A DNA stretch of 64,000 bases from Mytilus trossulus (GCF_036588685.1 NC_086374.1:94067059-94131058); one strand, 5' to 3'; positions 1 to 13,700 are shown, counted from the stretch's first letter. Translations and numbers: made by a program. Notes: generated by a model not told the origin, from the letters alone.

Positions 1-246
1 GCAATTATTTCATGTTTATTTAGGGCGAGAAATTATTTGAAAAAAAATATAAAAAAATACAGATACACAGGTACAAAATATTAACAAAATTTTCCTCTAA
101 ATACTAGCTTTTGATCATTAACAAGCTTCTGCATGTCCAAGTTTGGTAAAAATAAAAAATAGTATAAGACAGTTATTAAATTTGAAAAACTTTAACCACA
201 GAGTGAAGAAATGTTTCCCCGCAGAAAAAAAAAATAAGTCCATTTA

Positions 247-620
247 GGTACCGGTCAATATTTATTGGGGGTTGGGACCGGTGCAAAACATAGTAGGACA
301 CACTTAATTTTTAGTAGGACTTCTACGTTTTTTAGTTTTCAGCACTGATAGGACAGCAATATTTTACGTATAGTATATGCATGTAGTTTTTTTTTTTTTT
401 TTATTAAAACAAAATATGATCTTTGTTTATCTGATAAAAATGAAGTTAAAGTTTGTTTGATTTATTCATAAATTAAATAGGACATATACTTATTTAATAG
501 ATATTTCATATAGGACATAAACTTTTTTTGGTTTATTCAGAGGGTGGGACATTGATTTGTTACAAGGGAGAAATATGAATTGCACCGGTCCCAACCCCCC
601 AATTAATATTGACAGGTCCC
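247..620. mobile_element. MITE with 45-bp TIRs and TTA duplication (PIF/Harbinger type)
   Basis: The ends are inverted copies: GGTACCGGTCAATATTTATT at the left and its near complement ending TGACAGGTCCC at the right, with GGGTTGGGACCGGTGC inside both arms. TTA flanks both sides (244-246, 621-623), the 3-bp TWA target of PIF/Harbinger elements. No transposase is present. Confidence 0.7.
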
Positions 621-623
621 TTA

Positions 624-1541
624 TAAATAAAATACGGGATTTTTTTTTTTACAAAATTTACTTCTGGATACTATCTTATGATCATAAAAAGCTTCTGCCC
701 AAATTTGTTAGGAATCCAGTATAGTTAAGAAAGGTATTAAAATTTCAAAACATTTAACATGTTTAACCAGAGTGAATAGTTGTGGACGCCGCCGCCGACG
801 ACGCCGACGGAATGTAGGATAGCTTAGTCTCGCTTTTTTCGAATAAAGTTGAAGGCTCGACAATAAATGCAGCAGGTAGGTTCTGCAATTAAGATATATA
901 AATTTCGACTGCGAAATGAAACAATGATAGGGGAAGACATTTTGCCCATAAAAAAAAGAAAGAGAAGTCCATGCCCTAAGCATGTGGGAACGAAACCTAA
1001 AGGACAAAGATAATCTTATTTGAATACCGTAGTCTACGAGTTTTAACGATATATTGTTATTGATTTGTTATCTTGGATCAACTCGGTTTTAAATTTTAAA
1101 AAAACAAGGTCGTCGTAGTGCACTTAACAGTAAGACTCGACATACTATTGTAGTGTGCGATATCAAAATGACTGTTACCTAAATAACAGACACTTAAAGT
1201 GAAACTAAATATCATTTTAAATTTATGTCACAGTCTATCTATGTTATATATAATAGAGACGTTACTATAATATATCGATTGGCAACACGAACAGATGTGT
1301 TCAATTATTGTGTCATCAGCTATCTTTATCATTTGGGCTTTGACCACCTAGTTCATAACATATTTGATGGGTGTCCATAGGTGGTCTGTTGAAAACTAAA
1401 TGCCTGCCACTATCCAACATGTCAGCCCGCAAAAATTACCCACCAATTCTTCATCCTAGTCATCATACACTTGCAGAGAGAAAGAATATTACATTTGTTC
1501 TCGTCCAGGATATTCTTATTATACCCCCGCTTTAAAAACCC
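624..1541. repeat. Dispersed repeat DNA without a gene
   Basis: The stretch 655-790 is a diverged copy of 83-210, so the MITE at 247-620 sits between related copies. A CG-rich patch (GACGCCGCCGCCGACGACGC, 784-808) resembles a widely dispersed bivalve repeat. I see no supported gene in the rest. Confidence 0.45.
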
Positions 1542-3465
1542 AGAGGCTCAAAAGAGCCTGTGTCGCTCACCTTGGTATATGTGAATTAATAATAATAATT
1601 CTTTTTAATAATTCTTTATTCCGTAAGCAAATATACAGCTCATAGGATTAAATACATACACAAATTATACAGTTTACATAAACATATACATATACAGCAT
1701 TACTATATAGCGGAGTTTGGCATATAATTTACATTAAACAAAGGAAGCAGACAGTTCATGACAAAATTGTGTTTAGGTGATTGTGATGTGTTTGTACATC
1801 TTACTTTACTGAACATTCTTGCTGCTTACAATTATCTCTATCTATAATGAACTTGTCCGTGTAGTTTCAGTGGAAAATGTTTGTAAAAATTTACAAATTT
1901 TATGAAAATTGATAAAAAATGATTATAAGGGACAATAACTTCTAAGGGGGTCAATTGACCATTTTGGTCATTTTGACTTATGTTTTAGTATAAAATTGCT
2001 GTACATTATTGCTGTTTACAGTTTATCTCTATCTATAATATTATTCAAGATAATAACCAAAACAGCAAAATTTCCTTAAAATTACCAATTTAGGGGCAGC
2101 AACCTAACAACAAGTTGTCCGATGCATCTAAATATTTCAGGGCAGAAAGATCTTGACCAGATAAACAAATTTACCCCTTGTCAGATTTGCTCTAAATGCT
2201 TTGGTTTTTGAGTAATAAGCCAAAAACTGCATTTTACCCCTATGTTCTATTTTTAGCCGTAGCGGCCATCTTGGTTGGTTTGCCCGGTCACAAAACTCAA
2301 TTTTTAAACTAGATAGCCTAATAATGATTCTGGCTATGTTTGTTAAATTTGGCCTAGTAGTTTCAGAGGAGAAGATTTTTGTAAAAGTTAACTAAGATTT
2401 ACAAAAAATGGTTAAAAATTGACTATAAAGGGCAATAACTCCTAAAGGGGTCAACTGACAATTTTGGTCCGGTTGACTCAATTGTAAATCTTATTTTGCT
2501 GAACATTTTTGCTGTTTACAGTTTATCTCTATCCATAATAATATTCAAGATAATATCTAAAAATAGCAAAATTTCCTTAAAATTACCAATTAAGGGGCAG
2601 CAACCCAACAACGGGTTGTCCCATTCATCTTAAAATTTCAGGGCAGATAGATCTTGACCAGATAAACAATTTAACACCTTATCAGATTTGCTGTAAATGC
2701 TTTGGTTTTTGAGTAATAACCAAAAACTACATTTAACCTCCATGTTCTATTTTTAGATGTTGCGGCCATCTTGATTGGTTGGCCGGGTCAAATAACACAA
2801 TTTTTAAACTAGATACATCAATGATGATTGTGGCCAAGTTTGAATTAATTTGGCTAGGTAGTTTCAGAGGAGAAGATTTTTGTAAAAGATCATGGAGATT
2901 TACGAAAAATGGATAAAAATTGACTTTAAAGGGCAATAACTCCTAAAGGGGTCAACTGACCATTTTGGTCCTTTGACTTATTTGTAAATCTTACTTTGCT
3001 GAGCATTATTGCTGTTTACAGTTTATCTCCATCTATAATAATATTCAAGATAATAACCAAAAACAGTAAAATTTCCTGAAAATTACCAATTTGGGGGCAG
3101 CAACCCAAGAATGGGTTGTCTGATTCATCTAAAAATTTCAGGGCAGATAGATCTTGACCTGATAAACTTTTTTACCCCTCTTCAGATTTGCTCTAAATTC
3201 TTTGGTTTTTGAGTTATAAGCCAAAAACTGCATTTTACCCCTATGTTCTATTTTTAGCCATGGCCGCCATCTTGGTTGGTTGGCCGGGTCAAAAAACACA
3301 ATTTTTAAACTAGATACATCAATGATGATTGTGGCTAAGTTTGGTTTACCTTGGACGAGTAGTTTCAGAGGAGAAGATTTTTGTAAAAGGTTAACAACGG
3401 ACGACAGACGACGGACGCCAAGTGATGAGAAAAGCTCACTTGGCCCTTCGGGCCCGGTGAGCTAA
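1542..3465 (+). repeat. Composite repeat block 1 with about 0.5-kb internal tandem units
   Basis: Begins with CAGAGGCTCAAAAGAGCCTG and ends with a hairpin (AAGCTCACTTGG to GGTGAGCTAA). Inside, the motif GGGCAATAACTCCTAAAGGG recurs about every 490-520 bp (near 1930, 2445 and 2930), each copy followed by a CAGCAACCCAACAA-type motif. The same architecture occurs at 8412-9686 and 17878-19644, always in the same orientation. Confidence 0.75.
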
Positions 3466-3748
3466 AAAGGGGGGGTATACTGTTTTACCTCTTTCTGTCC
3501 TGTCAGTCCGTCCGTCCCATGAGTATTTTTTGTCACATTTTTCTCAGGAACTACAATACAAGGATTTCTGAAATCTGGTTTCAGGATTTATATAAGTCAG
3601 CTATACCGTGTGATGCGTTTACAGATTCATCACTGGACAACTTTCTGTTTACCAAACACTTGCATATTTTTACAATATTAATTTTTCCACTTGCGGCAGG
3701 GGTATCATCAGTGAACAGTAGCTCGCAGTTTCACTTGTTTTTTTCTTA

Positions 3749-4735
3749 AATAGCAATCAATCGATTTAATCATTATGTTCATCGAGTACTTAGGTAAATA
3801 GTCATAATCGTCTGAAAATGGACACTGTTGAAGGACGTATGATTGCCTATAATTGTTTACTTCAACTTAATTTGAACTTTGGTGGATAATTGTCTCAATT
3901 TGTCCATATTTTATACTGCAAGATAGTTTTAAGTGAAAAGGATCGCTTTTTGTCAAATATCAGAGGTTAGAATGTATTTGAAATGAAATTCATGGATTAA
4001 TTAGCTATAGATCATTGCTTAGTATCTTTTCCTGGTTTTCCTATAGTTTGCATATCAAAATTTAATTGTTGTTAGTTCATGCATGTGATCTGACCCATGC
4101 TACTATGTTGTTTAATTGGCCCCATTACTTTTCTTTGATCAATATATTAAAAGGTTTAATACAAAATTTTCATTTCAGCTAAGTTGGAATATTTTAATTC
4201 AAACTTTCCACCGTTGCTCTGATTCAACTGATAAAAAACAAGAATATTTCCCTAGTACACAGAAGCCTCATCGGCACTACCATTTTCCATGTTCAGTGGA
4301 CAGTATGGGTAAAATTTCTAATTTGGCATTAAATTAGAAAGATCATAGCATAGGGAACATGTGTACCAAGTCTCAAGTTGATTGGACTTCAGCTTCATCA
4401 AACCCTACCTCGACCAAAAACTTTAACCTGAATAGCAATCAATCGATTTAATCATTATGTTCATCGAGTACTTAGGTAAATAGTCATAATCGTCTGAAAA
4501 TGGACACTGTTGAAGGACGTATGATTGCCTATAATTGTTTACTTCAACTTAATTTGAACTTTGGTGGATAATTGTCTCAATTTGTCCATATTTTATACTG
4601 CAAGAAATGGGGTAAAATTTCTAATTTGGCATTAAATTAGAAAGATCATAGCATAGGGAACATGTGTACCAAGTCTCAAGTTGATTGGACTTCAGCTTCA
4701 TCAAACCCTACCTCGACCAAAAACTTTAACCTGAA
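3749..4735 (+). repeat. Interleaved direct duplications
   Basis: A 175-bp segment at 3749-3923 recurs at 4431-4605, and a 126-bp segment at 4307-4432 recurs at 4610-4735. By eye both pairs are essentially identical, so the duplication is recent. The second copy of the first segment is bracketed by the two copies of the second segment. Confidence 0.85.
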
Positions 4736-5107
4736 GCAGGACAGACGGACAGACGAACGGACGCATAGACCAGAAAACATTATGCCCATAAATGGGGTTA
4801 AAAATACAAAACCATATATAGCTTGTGTTATGATATTTTGACAGTTAAGTTGACAGTAATATTTGTGTAATACTTCTTGTAAACTTTTGTTTAATAAATA
4901 TTGTTAAATAGGTTCTGTTTCAATAATCCATGAACATAGTAACTAGAGGCTCTAGAAGACATGTGTCTATCACCTGGAAATATGGTCATCTTCAACAATG
5001 GCTTCTCTCCAAAATTGATTGTTTGCGTTTTTAATGCCACTTTTGGGATGTTTCAACGGCCAGTTTTAATTGGTGGAGGAAGTCGATGTCCTATGAAAAC
5101 TAGACTA

Positions 5108-5380
5108 CCAACCTTCGATAGGAAAACTGACAATCCTAGTCAATAAGGACAATTAAGATAAAAGTCAAGTACCCCTTCGATAGGAAAACTGACAATCCTA
5201 GACAATTAATATTAAAGTCAAGTGCCTCTTCGATAAAAAAACTGACAATCCTAGTCCAATAAGATTACAATCAAGTGCCCCTTATATAGGAAAACTGACA
5301 ATCCTAGTCAATTAAGATTAAAGTCAAGTGCCCCTTCGATAGGAAAACTGACAATCCTAGTCAATTAAGATTAAAGTCAA
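5108..5380 (+). repeat. Tandem repeat of about 54-60 bp, five copies
   Basis: Five imperfect copies of a unit containing CTTCGATAGGAAAACTGACA followed by AATCCTAGTCAATTAAGATT. The array directly abuts a tRNA-like sequence. Confidence 0.85.
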
Positions 5381-5452
5381 GTGGGTTTGAACTCACAACC
5401 TCAGTGTTGACTAGCTTGTGTACTACTTAGAACACTTGACCCCAGAGGCCCA
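5380..5452 (-). repeat. tRNA-derived SINE head
   Basis: On the minus strand an A-box-like GGGGTCAAGTGTTCTAAG (5427-5444) precedes a B-box-like GTTGTGAGTTCAAACCCAC (5382-5400). The cloverleaf is incomplete, so it is read as a SINE or tRNA relic, not a working tRNA gene. Confidence 0.5.
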
Positions 5453-6833
5453 ACATTGAACACGAAAATATTATTCATGACTAAAATGTCATTATTGGTG
5501 ATTGTGTCTTGCTGATATTTTTTTTTATTCTGTTTAAAAAGTTTCTCTCGATTGTCTATAATTTTGGCATTCAATGAAAAAAGGGAAAACTCTTTGTTTG
5601 ATGGCAATTAATCCTGTAAGGAATAACTGACTGAAAAAACCTATTTTTAGATCTTGTAGGATATTGTCACAACTTTTCTTTCTCTTGACATATTCCCCTT
5701 TTCCATTCTCAATTTTATTTTAGTGATAGTCAATAGTATTGTTTGATGGTTAAGACATACACAAATAAGTTACTTCTGTGTTTTTTTTGCATAGAATAAA
5801 AAATCCAATCTTTAAGAATTTTATTTTTTAATATTTTAAAAAACCAAGTATATAACAATGTATCATGATTTGAATTGCCAATATTTATCATAATTATGAT
5901 CAACAAATATAGATGACATTAAACATCAGATTACTTTGCTATGTCTTCAAATAAAAACACTTTAATATCTATCATCGCGATGAGGCTGGACATGTTGCAT
6001 GATTTATGAACTGTGAAAATATGAAATGATCTATTTGGGTTTATCAAAAAAGTTATCCAAGTTACTCAAACAACATTTCAGATTCTGAAGATTTCTGCAC
6101 TTCTGGACAATATTTTAAAACAATTTCACAAAATGTTGTGATTGGCTAACAAAGTCATAAACAATGAAAACTACCCACAATCCTTCAAAATCTGAAATGA
6201 CTTATACACTTTCTTTGTTTGATCCATTTAGAAATAAATAAATTTCTAATCATTTATATTCCAAAAATTAAAGAAGGAAATTTAATCAAATTCAGAAATT
6301 ACATATAAACATGTACTTCAGTATGAGAATTTAAAGTTATCTACCAAACTTTGTAAATAAATCAGTTTCATCTAGTAAGTTTATAACAGATATATAAAAA
6401 ACAATAATGTTTAAATATAAGAAACAGTAGTTTCTGTATAGGCTATTATAAAATAAATTCCTTAAATCCCCCCTTTTCCCCCCATATTTTTTTTTATAGG
6501 AAACAATCTGCCTTCTTTCTTTCAGCTACAAACTTTCCTAAAATATACCCAACAAAAAAAATTTAAATGTGAACCTAGGTTTTTTTCTTTTACGACCATA
6601 TAAAAATATTATAAAATTCAGGTGAAATGCATTTAAAATACATGGTATAATGAAATCAATGCAAAATCCAAAAACAATATGTCCAACTGTTTATGAATTA
6701 TATATCTGTAAATACAACAAAAAATATCTAATAAACATTCATAACAAAAACCATCTGTTTGTACCACAACAAAAGTCTTACTTTTTTAGTAAACTGTTCA
6801 GTAAGTAAACAAACAAACAAAATGTCTGTGGTT
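5453..6833 (-). other. Probable TUT1-like 3' UTR and downstream flank
   Basis: AT-rich sequence after the stop without a convincing reading frame. TTTATT on the plus strand near 5821 and 5524 would be AATAAA on the minus strand, so a 3' UTR of about 1 to 1.3 kb is possible. The poly(A) site cannot be fixed by eye. Confidence 0.35.
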
Positions 6834-7778
6834 TTATAAAGGTGGCAGTTCCTGTGCATCAAAAAATTTCTCCGCCAATTTGAGAGTAAACTTCTTGAGG
6901 TAGTGGTACACACAGTGAAACTCTCCTTGACCTGGAGGTCCTGATACATCTACCATAATCTCTGCTCGGTTGTTTAAGATAATGGATTTCATTATAATCC
7001 TCATCTCCATGATTGGGGACTTGTTCTCATAATGGTTGTCATAATATAGCCTTTCTGAAATGGTCTGTTCCAATTCCATACTATCTGTGAATCCACGTTC
7101 CTTCAGCATGTTGCCAATCTTCTTGCGCTCTGCCCAGATTCTACACATGATGTAAGTATTTATATCAATGTAAAATTCTGCATTCTTATACAGCTCAGTC
7201 CTTGGGTCTACCAGTACTTCTTCTGAGGTTTCCTCTTCCTTCATGGATGACTCCTCATCTCCAGCTTCCTCCACAACAGAATGAGGCCTCTTCAAACCTC
7301 TCTTTAAGCTTTTCTCAGACATGACACTGTGATCATATTTCCTAGACTTTATACATACATCTGGCATGTTAGTTGACACTGTTTCACAGTTGAACATCAT
7401 AATCTTTTCTATAACAGTATACAGGAAACCCATCATTTTCTTACACCATGCCAGATACATGTTTCCTTCTGCCTCAAGTGTTCGTAAGAGCTGTGGAGAC
7501 AATGCAGGAGCTTTCAGTTCTACAAGGAACTGGTATTCTCCAAGCTTTATTCCAGGAATACTTGACAGCGCCAAAGTTTCATCGAACCCTTCTGGTACCC
7601 TGTCATCTAGGACGTCAATAAGCGACTTGGTTTGGGCAAACTCAATTGCCTGCCATCTTTCTGCCTTGTATGCAGCAATGTTGAACTCTTTGATCATCAG
7701 TTCACGGATTGTTTCGTTCATGTTCTGTGTGACATTGTGGTCAAGAACAAAGGGATCCTGGATGTTGATTGGTGCAAG
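6834..7778 (-). CDS. TUT1: TUT1-like exon 11: PAP-associated domain end, NLS-like linker and C-terminal KA1-like region
   Basis: Encodes 314 residues from LAPINIQDPF to ELPPL and a TAA stop. A Lys/Glu-rich linker (SLKRGLKRPH, then acidic) is followed by a conserved C-terminal segment with WAERKKIGNM and YHYLKKFTLKLAEK, where human TUT1 has its KA1 domain. Acceptor TTATTGCAG. Confidence 0.92.
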   Translation of the reverse strand, partial: LAPINIQDPFVLDHNVTQNMNETIRELMIKEFNIAAYKAERWQAIEFAQTKSLIDVLDDRVPEGFDETLALSSIPGIKLGEYQFLVELKAPALSPQLLRTLEAEGNMYLAWCKKMMGFLYTVIEKIMMFNCETVSTNMPDVCIKSRKYDHSVMSEKSLKRGLKRPHSVVEEAGDEESSMKEEETSEEVLVDPRTELYKNAEFYIDINTYIMCRIWAERKKIGNMLKERGFTDSMELEQTISERLYYDNHYENKSPIMEMRIIMKSIILNNRAEIMVDVSGPPGQGEFHCVYHYLKKFTLKLAEKFFDAQELPPL

Positions 7779-10700
7779 CTGCAATAAATAAAAAAACATC
7801 ACAGCTTTTAGGAAAGTTAATGAAGAACAATAACCTTTCCTCAAACAGCAAAAGTTGATGCATGTTTTCATGAAATTCTGTGTACATATAATTTTATTAA
7901 CATTTATCAAAAATACAAGTTCTCAATTTTGTGTTACCTACCCATCATAGTTTTGGTAATGATAAAAGATCACAAAAATATCAGAATTAACTTTCTCTAT
8001 CTTTAAAAGCAGAAGGATGTTTATAACAAATTATATTTTCAATAATCAAAAATTGATGTATTGAGTAAGCGTGAAGTAATAATAATTCATATTTTTGTGC
8101 CTTGGACATTTTTCTTTTGTTTTCATCATCTCATATGTTTACACTAGTCATGCTAGTATAAACATAAATGATTAATTTGTGTATAAAAACTAAATTTTTT
8201 CTTCTTTTTTTTCCAGATGTTTTAAAATAATATTTCAAATAGTTTAAAATGAAGTCAAAGCAATTAATACATCACAAGCTATTTAAAAGATCAATTACAC
8301 TTTTTCTCCCTGATTTGCCAACACTATATATTGGCATATCATTCAAGTCTAGTTTTGTATAATGTTTTTCAAGCTACAGCAGTCAAAATGTACATACAGA
8401 GAACATAAACTAGAGGCTCTAAAGAGCCTGTGTCGCTCACCTTGGTCTATGTGAATATTAAACAAAGGACGCAGATTGATTCATGACAAAATTGTGTTTT
8501 GGTGATGGTGATGTGTTTGTACATCTTAATTTACTGAACATTCTAGCTGCTTACAATTATCTCTACCTATAATTAACTTGGCCCAGTAGTTTCAGAGGAG
8601 AAGATTTTTGTAAAACATTACTAAGATTTACGAAAAATTGTTAAAAATTGACTATAAAGGGCAATAACTCCTAATCGGGTCAACTGACCATTTCGGTCAT
8701 GTTGACTTATTTGTAAATCTTACTTTGCTGAACATTATTGCTGTTTACAGTTTATCTCTATCTATAATAATATTCAAGATAATAACCAAAAACAGCAAAA
8801 TTTCCTTAAAATTACTAATTCAGGGGCAGCAACCCAACAATGGGTTGTCCAATTCATCTGAAAATTTCAGGGCAGATAGATCTTTACCTGATGAACAATT
8901 TAACACCGAGTCAGATTTGCTCTAAATGCTTTTGTTTTTGAGTTATAAGCCAAAAACTGCATTTTACCCCTATGTTCTATTTTTAGCCATGGCGGCCATC
9001 TTGGTTGGTTAGGGGGGTCACCGGACACAATTTTTAAACTAGATACCCCAACGATGTTTGTGGCCAAGTTTGGTTTAATTTGGCCCAGCACTTTCAGAGG
9101 AGAAGATTTTTGTAAAACATAACTAAGATTTACGAAAAATGGTAAAAAATTGACTATAAAGGGCAATAACTCCTAAACGGGTCAACTGACCATTTCGGTC
9201 ATGTTGACTTATTTGTAAATCTTACTTTGCTGAACATTATTGCTGTTTACAGTTTATCTCTATCTATAATAATATTCAAGATAATAACCAAAAAACAGCA
9301 AAATTTCCTTAAAATTACTAATTCAGGGGCAGCAACCCAACAATGGGTTGTCCGATTCATCTGAAAATTTCAGGGCAGTATGATCTTGACCTGATTATCA
9401 ATTTTACCCCCATGTCAGATTTGCTCTAAATGCTTTGGTTTTTGAGTTGTAAGCCAAAAACTGCATTTTACCCCTATGTTCTATTTTTAGCCATGGTGGC
9501 CATCTTGGTTGATTGGGCCGGTCACCGGACACAATTTTTAAACTAGGTACCCAAATGATGATTGTGGCCAAGTTTGGTTAAATTTGGTTCAGTAGTTTCA
9601 GAGGAAAAGATTTTTGTAAAAGTTAACGACGACGGACGCAAAGTGATGGGAAAAGCTCACTTGGCCCTTTGGGCTAGGTGAGCTAAAAAGACAATCATAC
9701 AATCTTAATAATAAAATTTCTTTAATTCGAAAATTGTCCTCAAGTAAATAAATAGGTTAAGCTGAAGGACACCTCTGGGTGCAGGAATTTCTCGCTGCAT
9801 TGAAGATCTTTTGGTGACCTTCTGCTGTTATGTCTTTCATATGGTCGGGTTGTTGTCTCTTTGACACATTCCTCATTTCCATTCTCAATTCTAATACTCT
9901 TTTATCATGATTATAACTTTATAAGTTTGTACTATGGTAAAATGTTGATGAAATTAATACGAAATATTAAATACACAAAACCAACTATTTTACCTGTTAA
10001 AAAATCTCAAATAAACAACCCTTTTTATTATTTCTATTGAACAAATATTTTTAATAGTTTATTTCATTTTATATATCCAGATCTAAACATTTAAAATCAG
10101 AGCTACAATTTGAGTATAAAACCAAAGTATGACTCAATATGCATACAATAAGCATACACCATGTTCAATGATATGCAGCCCATTCCCTTATTCCCAATAT
10201 TTATATGTGTACAAAAAGCAATAGCCTGATTTACATGTATCTCTGTACACAATTAAGAGACACATGTTCAGGACACACAAAAAAAGTATTTTAGAAGTGT
10301 ACTATAAGGTTTACATATTAAGCATACCTGTTTTTACATATGTAACAAGTACACTATGTTACACATGTCAGGTGAATAAAAGACTTTGGGAAGGTGTGCA
10401 GTCAAATTTTGAAAAAGTCTAAATACCTAATTTTGCATATGTAGTTAGCACACATTTTCTACATATGCATCAGGTAGATATGCCAAAAATAAATTAGGGA
10501 AATTCCATCTGTGTACAAATTTAGTTATTAATGCCAAAATCCTGTTGTAATGCATGTGCAACTGTACACTTTTGCACCATGCTGACAGGATATAGAGGAT
10601 AAAAAGAGGAGGTGTGTACAACAAGCAAAAATAATAAAAAAGCCATTTTGATCAAAGTCCTAGTTATGTTTAACATGTGCCATAGTACACATATGGCACA

Positions 10701-13700
10701 TGTTCTCAAGGACTTGCCATGACCTTTTTTACCTTCATGGTGTTATCAAGAGTAATCTTAGCTACGGGTAAAACTGAACCAGTCCGGATTGATAATGCGT
10801 TTGCCTTGAAATCAAAGTGTGAGAAGAACTTGAAGAATCCGGCTAGCAGCTCCTCTGTAAAACAAATGGTTAGTGTATGGTGTATATACAAATTACTTAT
10901 GTACATCGTCAATAGTAAACCTCTCAATACTACAATGAAGTTATCCATACCTGCCAAATTTTCAAAATGCCCATGGGGGTTTTGCATGCAAAGCCCATGG
11001 GCGTTTTGCATGCAAGATGGCCATCATAGTCCTAAAAAAACTTCAAGAGGGCCTGCAATTATATTTTAAAGTTGTTTTTTGGCTTCTTCATACTTTCAAA
11101 ACCGAAAATCAGTTTAATTAATTGTTTTGTTTAAATTGTGGACAAAATTGCTCTTTCAAAATTTCAATTTGGGAGCCTTCAAATAGTGACAGTTGGCAGG
11201 TATGGTTATCATGGTTATCATAGTCTCTTTGTCTCATTGTTAAATCTGTAAGTAATAATGGATTACTATCAAGGATGCACTGATGGGATTTGCGATTTAA
11301 AATACATTTTAAATTCAATAATATTCTATCATAATTTTATCATTAGTAATGAATAAATTTTGATAATTTAAAGTGATTGCTTTTTTCAAGTCAGCTTGAA
11401 ACTGAGATAAAAACATCCTTATATGTTATTAAAAAAATTGTTTCTCTGCATTAAAAAATAACTAATTAAACATATATAAGATATTTACCACATGTCTGTA
11501 CATTGTGGGTAGGTGGGATAAAGTTGGATCCAACAAAAGAGCAATCCCATGGTCCTATTACAGTCTTGGTTGCTGAAAAAAATCAATACTTAATCATACT
11601 ATTAATGCATTGCATAAAGGAGTAGGTCCGGTAAGGACTCATTTTGGCCTCAAATTTCAGTTTCATCTGACGAAAGATTTTGTCCACTTTTTAATCACTT
11701 AAGTGTCTATTTCACTTGATTCAAGTAGTTTTTGTGAAAGATTTTAACTAATTTAGTCAATAAAAACGATCTGATTCAAGCTCAAATATGAAAAATCTCT
11801 CAAATATGCCAGAAAACGTCACTTTTCAGATGTTTTTTGTCAAAAATGAAAGTGGCCGCATCCGTGTTCATCCACAATCTTTATATATGTTATGTATTAT
11901 TATAAAATACAACTTACATTTCAATATTATGGATGAACACTAATGTGGCCACTTTCGTTTTACACAGAAACCGCCTAAAATTTAACTAAAATGATAGAAT
12001 TTTGAAGATTTCAGTAATTTAGCATGACTTAATGGTGCTACAACCCGATATATGTGCATTGTATTGTCAAAAACAGCCCATATTTATGTAGCAGAAGCAT
12101 TCAACTGTCTAATAAATATATTGAAGTTTACATTTTAACAATTTTGTAAAACTGCCATATTTCAGGGCCAAAAATGTGTCTTACCGGACCTACTCCTTTG
12201 CCTACTCAATTCTACCTTCCAGTTCTAGTCTTCTTTTCTTGTCTGTTTGCAAGTTAAATTTAAAACTATAAATAACAGAGTCTACCAAGGATATTTGTGT
12301 CACTTACTAAGGAAATTTGATAGTAAGAATTTGTGACAATTACTTTTTAAATATATATATATAATTATGTTGTTAAAATTTGTAATCTGATTTATCTCCC
12401 TTTGGTCAGAACAACAATATTAAGAGTTGAATATTTTTTTCTTCTGTAACCAACAAACTGCAAGTTAAACACAGCGATTAAATTGGAGGTAATAATTAAA
12501 ATATACTAACAACTGAGCATTTAATAAAAAAAAATTGAATTTCCTATAAACTGATATGACTATACACTGTCAATCTCACATGTATGGGTATATAAGAATG
12601 AAGTCATTGAAAGTAGCATTATCAGTTAAGGGTAAAGACTATACAGATGTAAGTAAAGTAAATGTCCACCAGTTACTATTAAACCATTTCCCCTCAATTT
12701 GATTCACTTTTTATTTTTATACAATCTAAAGAAAACTATAAACATAATATATTTTATTTGACCCCTGTTAATTTACAAAATCTGAGTTGGAAGGGCAAAT
12801 ACTGTCCTTATATCATTTGCATAATTAACATGGTTAATCAAAAAGGGACTGAATGATAGTGTAAGTACCTTAATTACTTACATGATAAATCAGCATAATT
12901 ACTTACATGATAAATCAGCTAGTGATTGGATGGTAGGTAAGGTCACTGGGTTAGTATTCTGTAGATAGTAGACCATCATAAGAGTCAAGGCATAGTTACT
13001 CATTCTGGGTCCAGTCTTGATATTACCAGCCAGATGTTTTAGTCTTCCCCAGTAGCGAATAGCATAAACTAGGGGCTTTATGCGAGGATCATACTGGCTA
13101 AGGGCCTGAAGAAGCCTGGTGTTTTGAAGGGCAAGCCTGGAAAGAAATATAAAATAAGAAACTTAACAATTCCATTAGATATGCCTAGAATAACTGCAAT
13201 ATAATAAATAAAAAATTCTAAACTATAGATTTTGCATAACAATTTTATTACATGTATTTGGTTTATTTTCATAAACAGGCAAATATACCTCAGAAAATTT
13301 GTACTGACTACTCATAAGTTTTAAGGGAAAATGTAAGCAGAATACTTTTAATTTTTCTTCCTGAAAAGAGCATGGATAACAATGCAATATATTGAAAATT
13401 TCTAGAATCTAAAAAGATCTTAGACGGTACAACTCTTCACCCAGGGAATAGTGGAGAGAGAAAGTGAATATTATAAAGACTCTGCTTTAGGTTATAAAAA
13501 AAAACCTAATCATTGTACATTTTCAGGTGAAAAATACTTTGGACAGATTAATATCAGGAGCTCTCTTAAAAAAAATCTAAATAGTAAAAACTTGTAAGTT
13601 ATTAACATTTCAGTATAACTTGAGCTCTATTTTAATTAGCTATTTCTGTTGTTAAAAGTCACTGAACCAACTGGAAGTTTTAAGGCAATCAGCATCCTAC

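Noticed and set aside
7366..7791. 141-codon plus-strand open frame
   Set aside because: It is the antisense shadow of TUT1-like exon 11, which has conserved family motifs.
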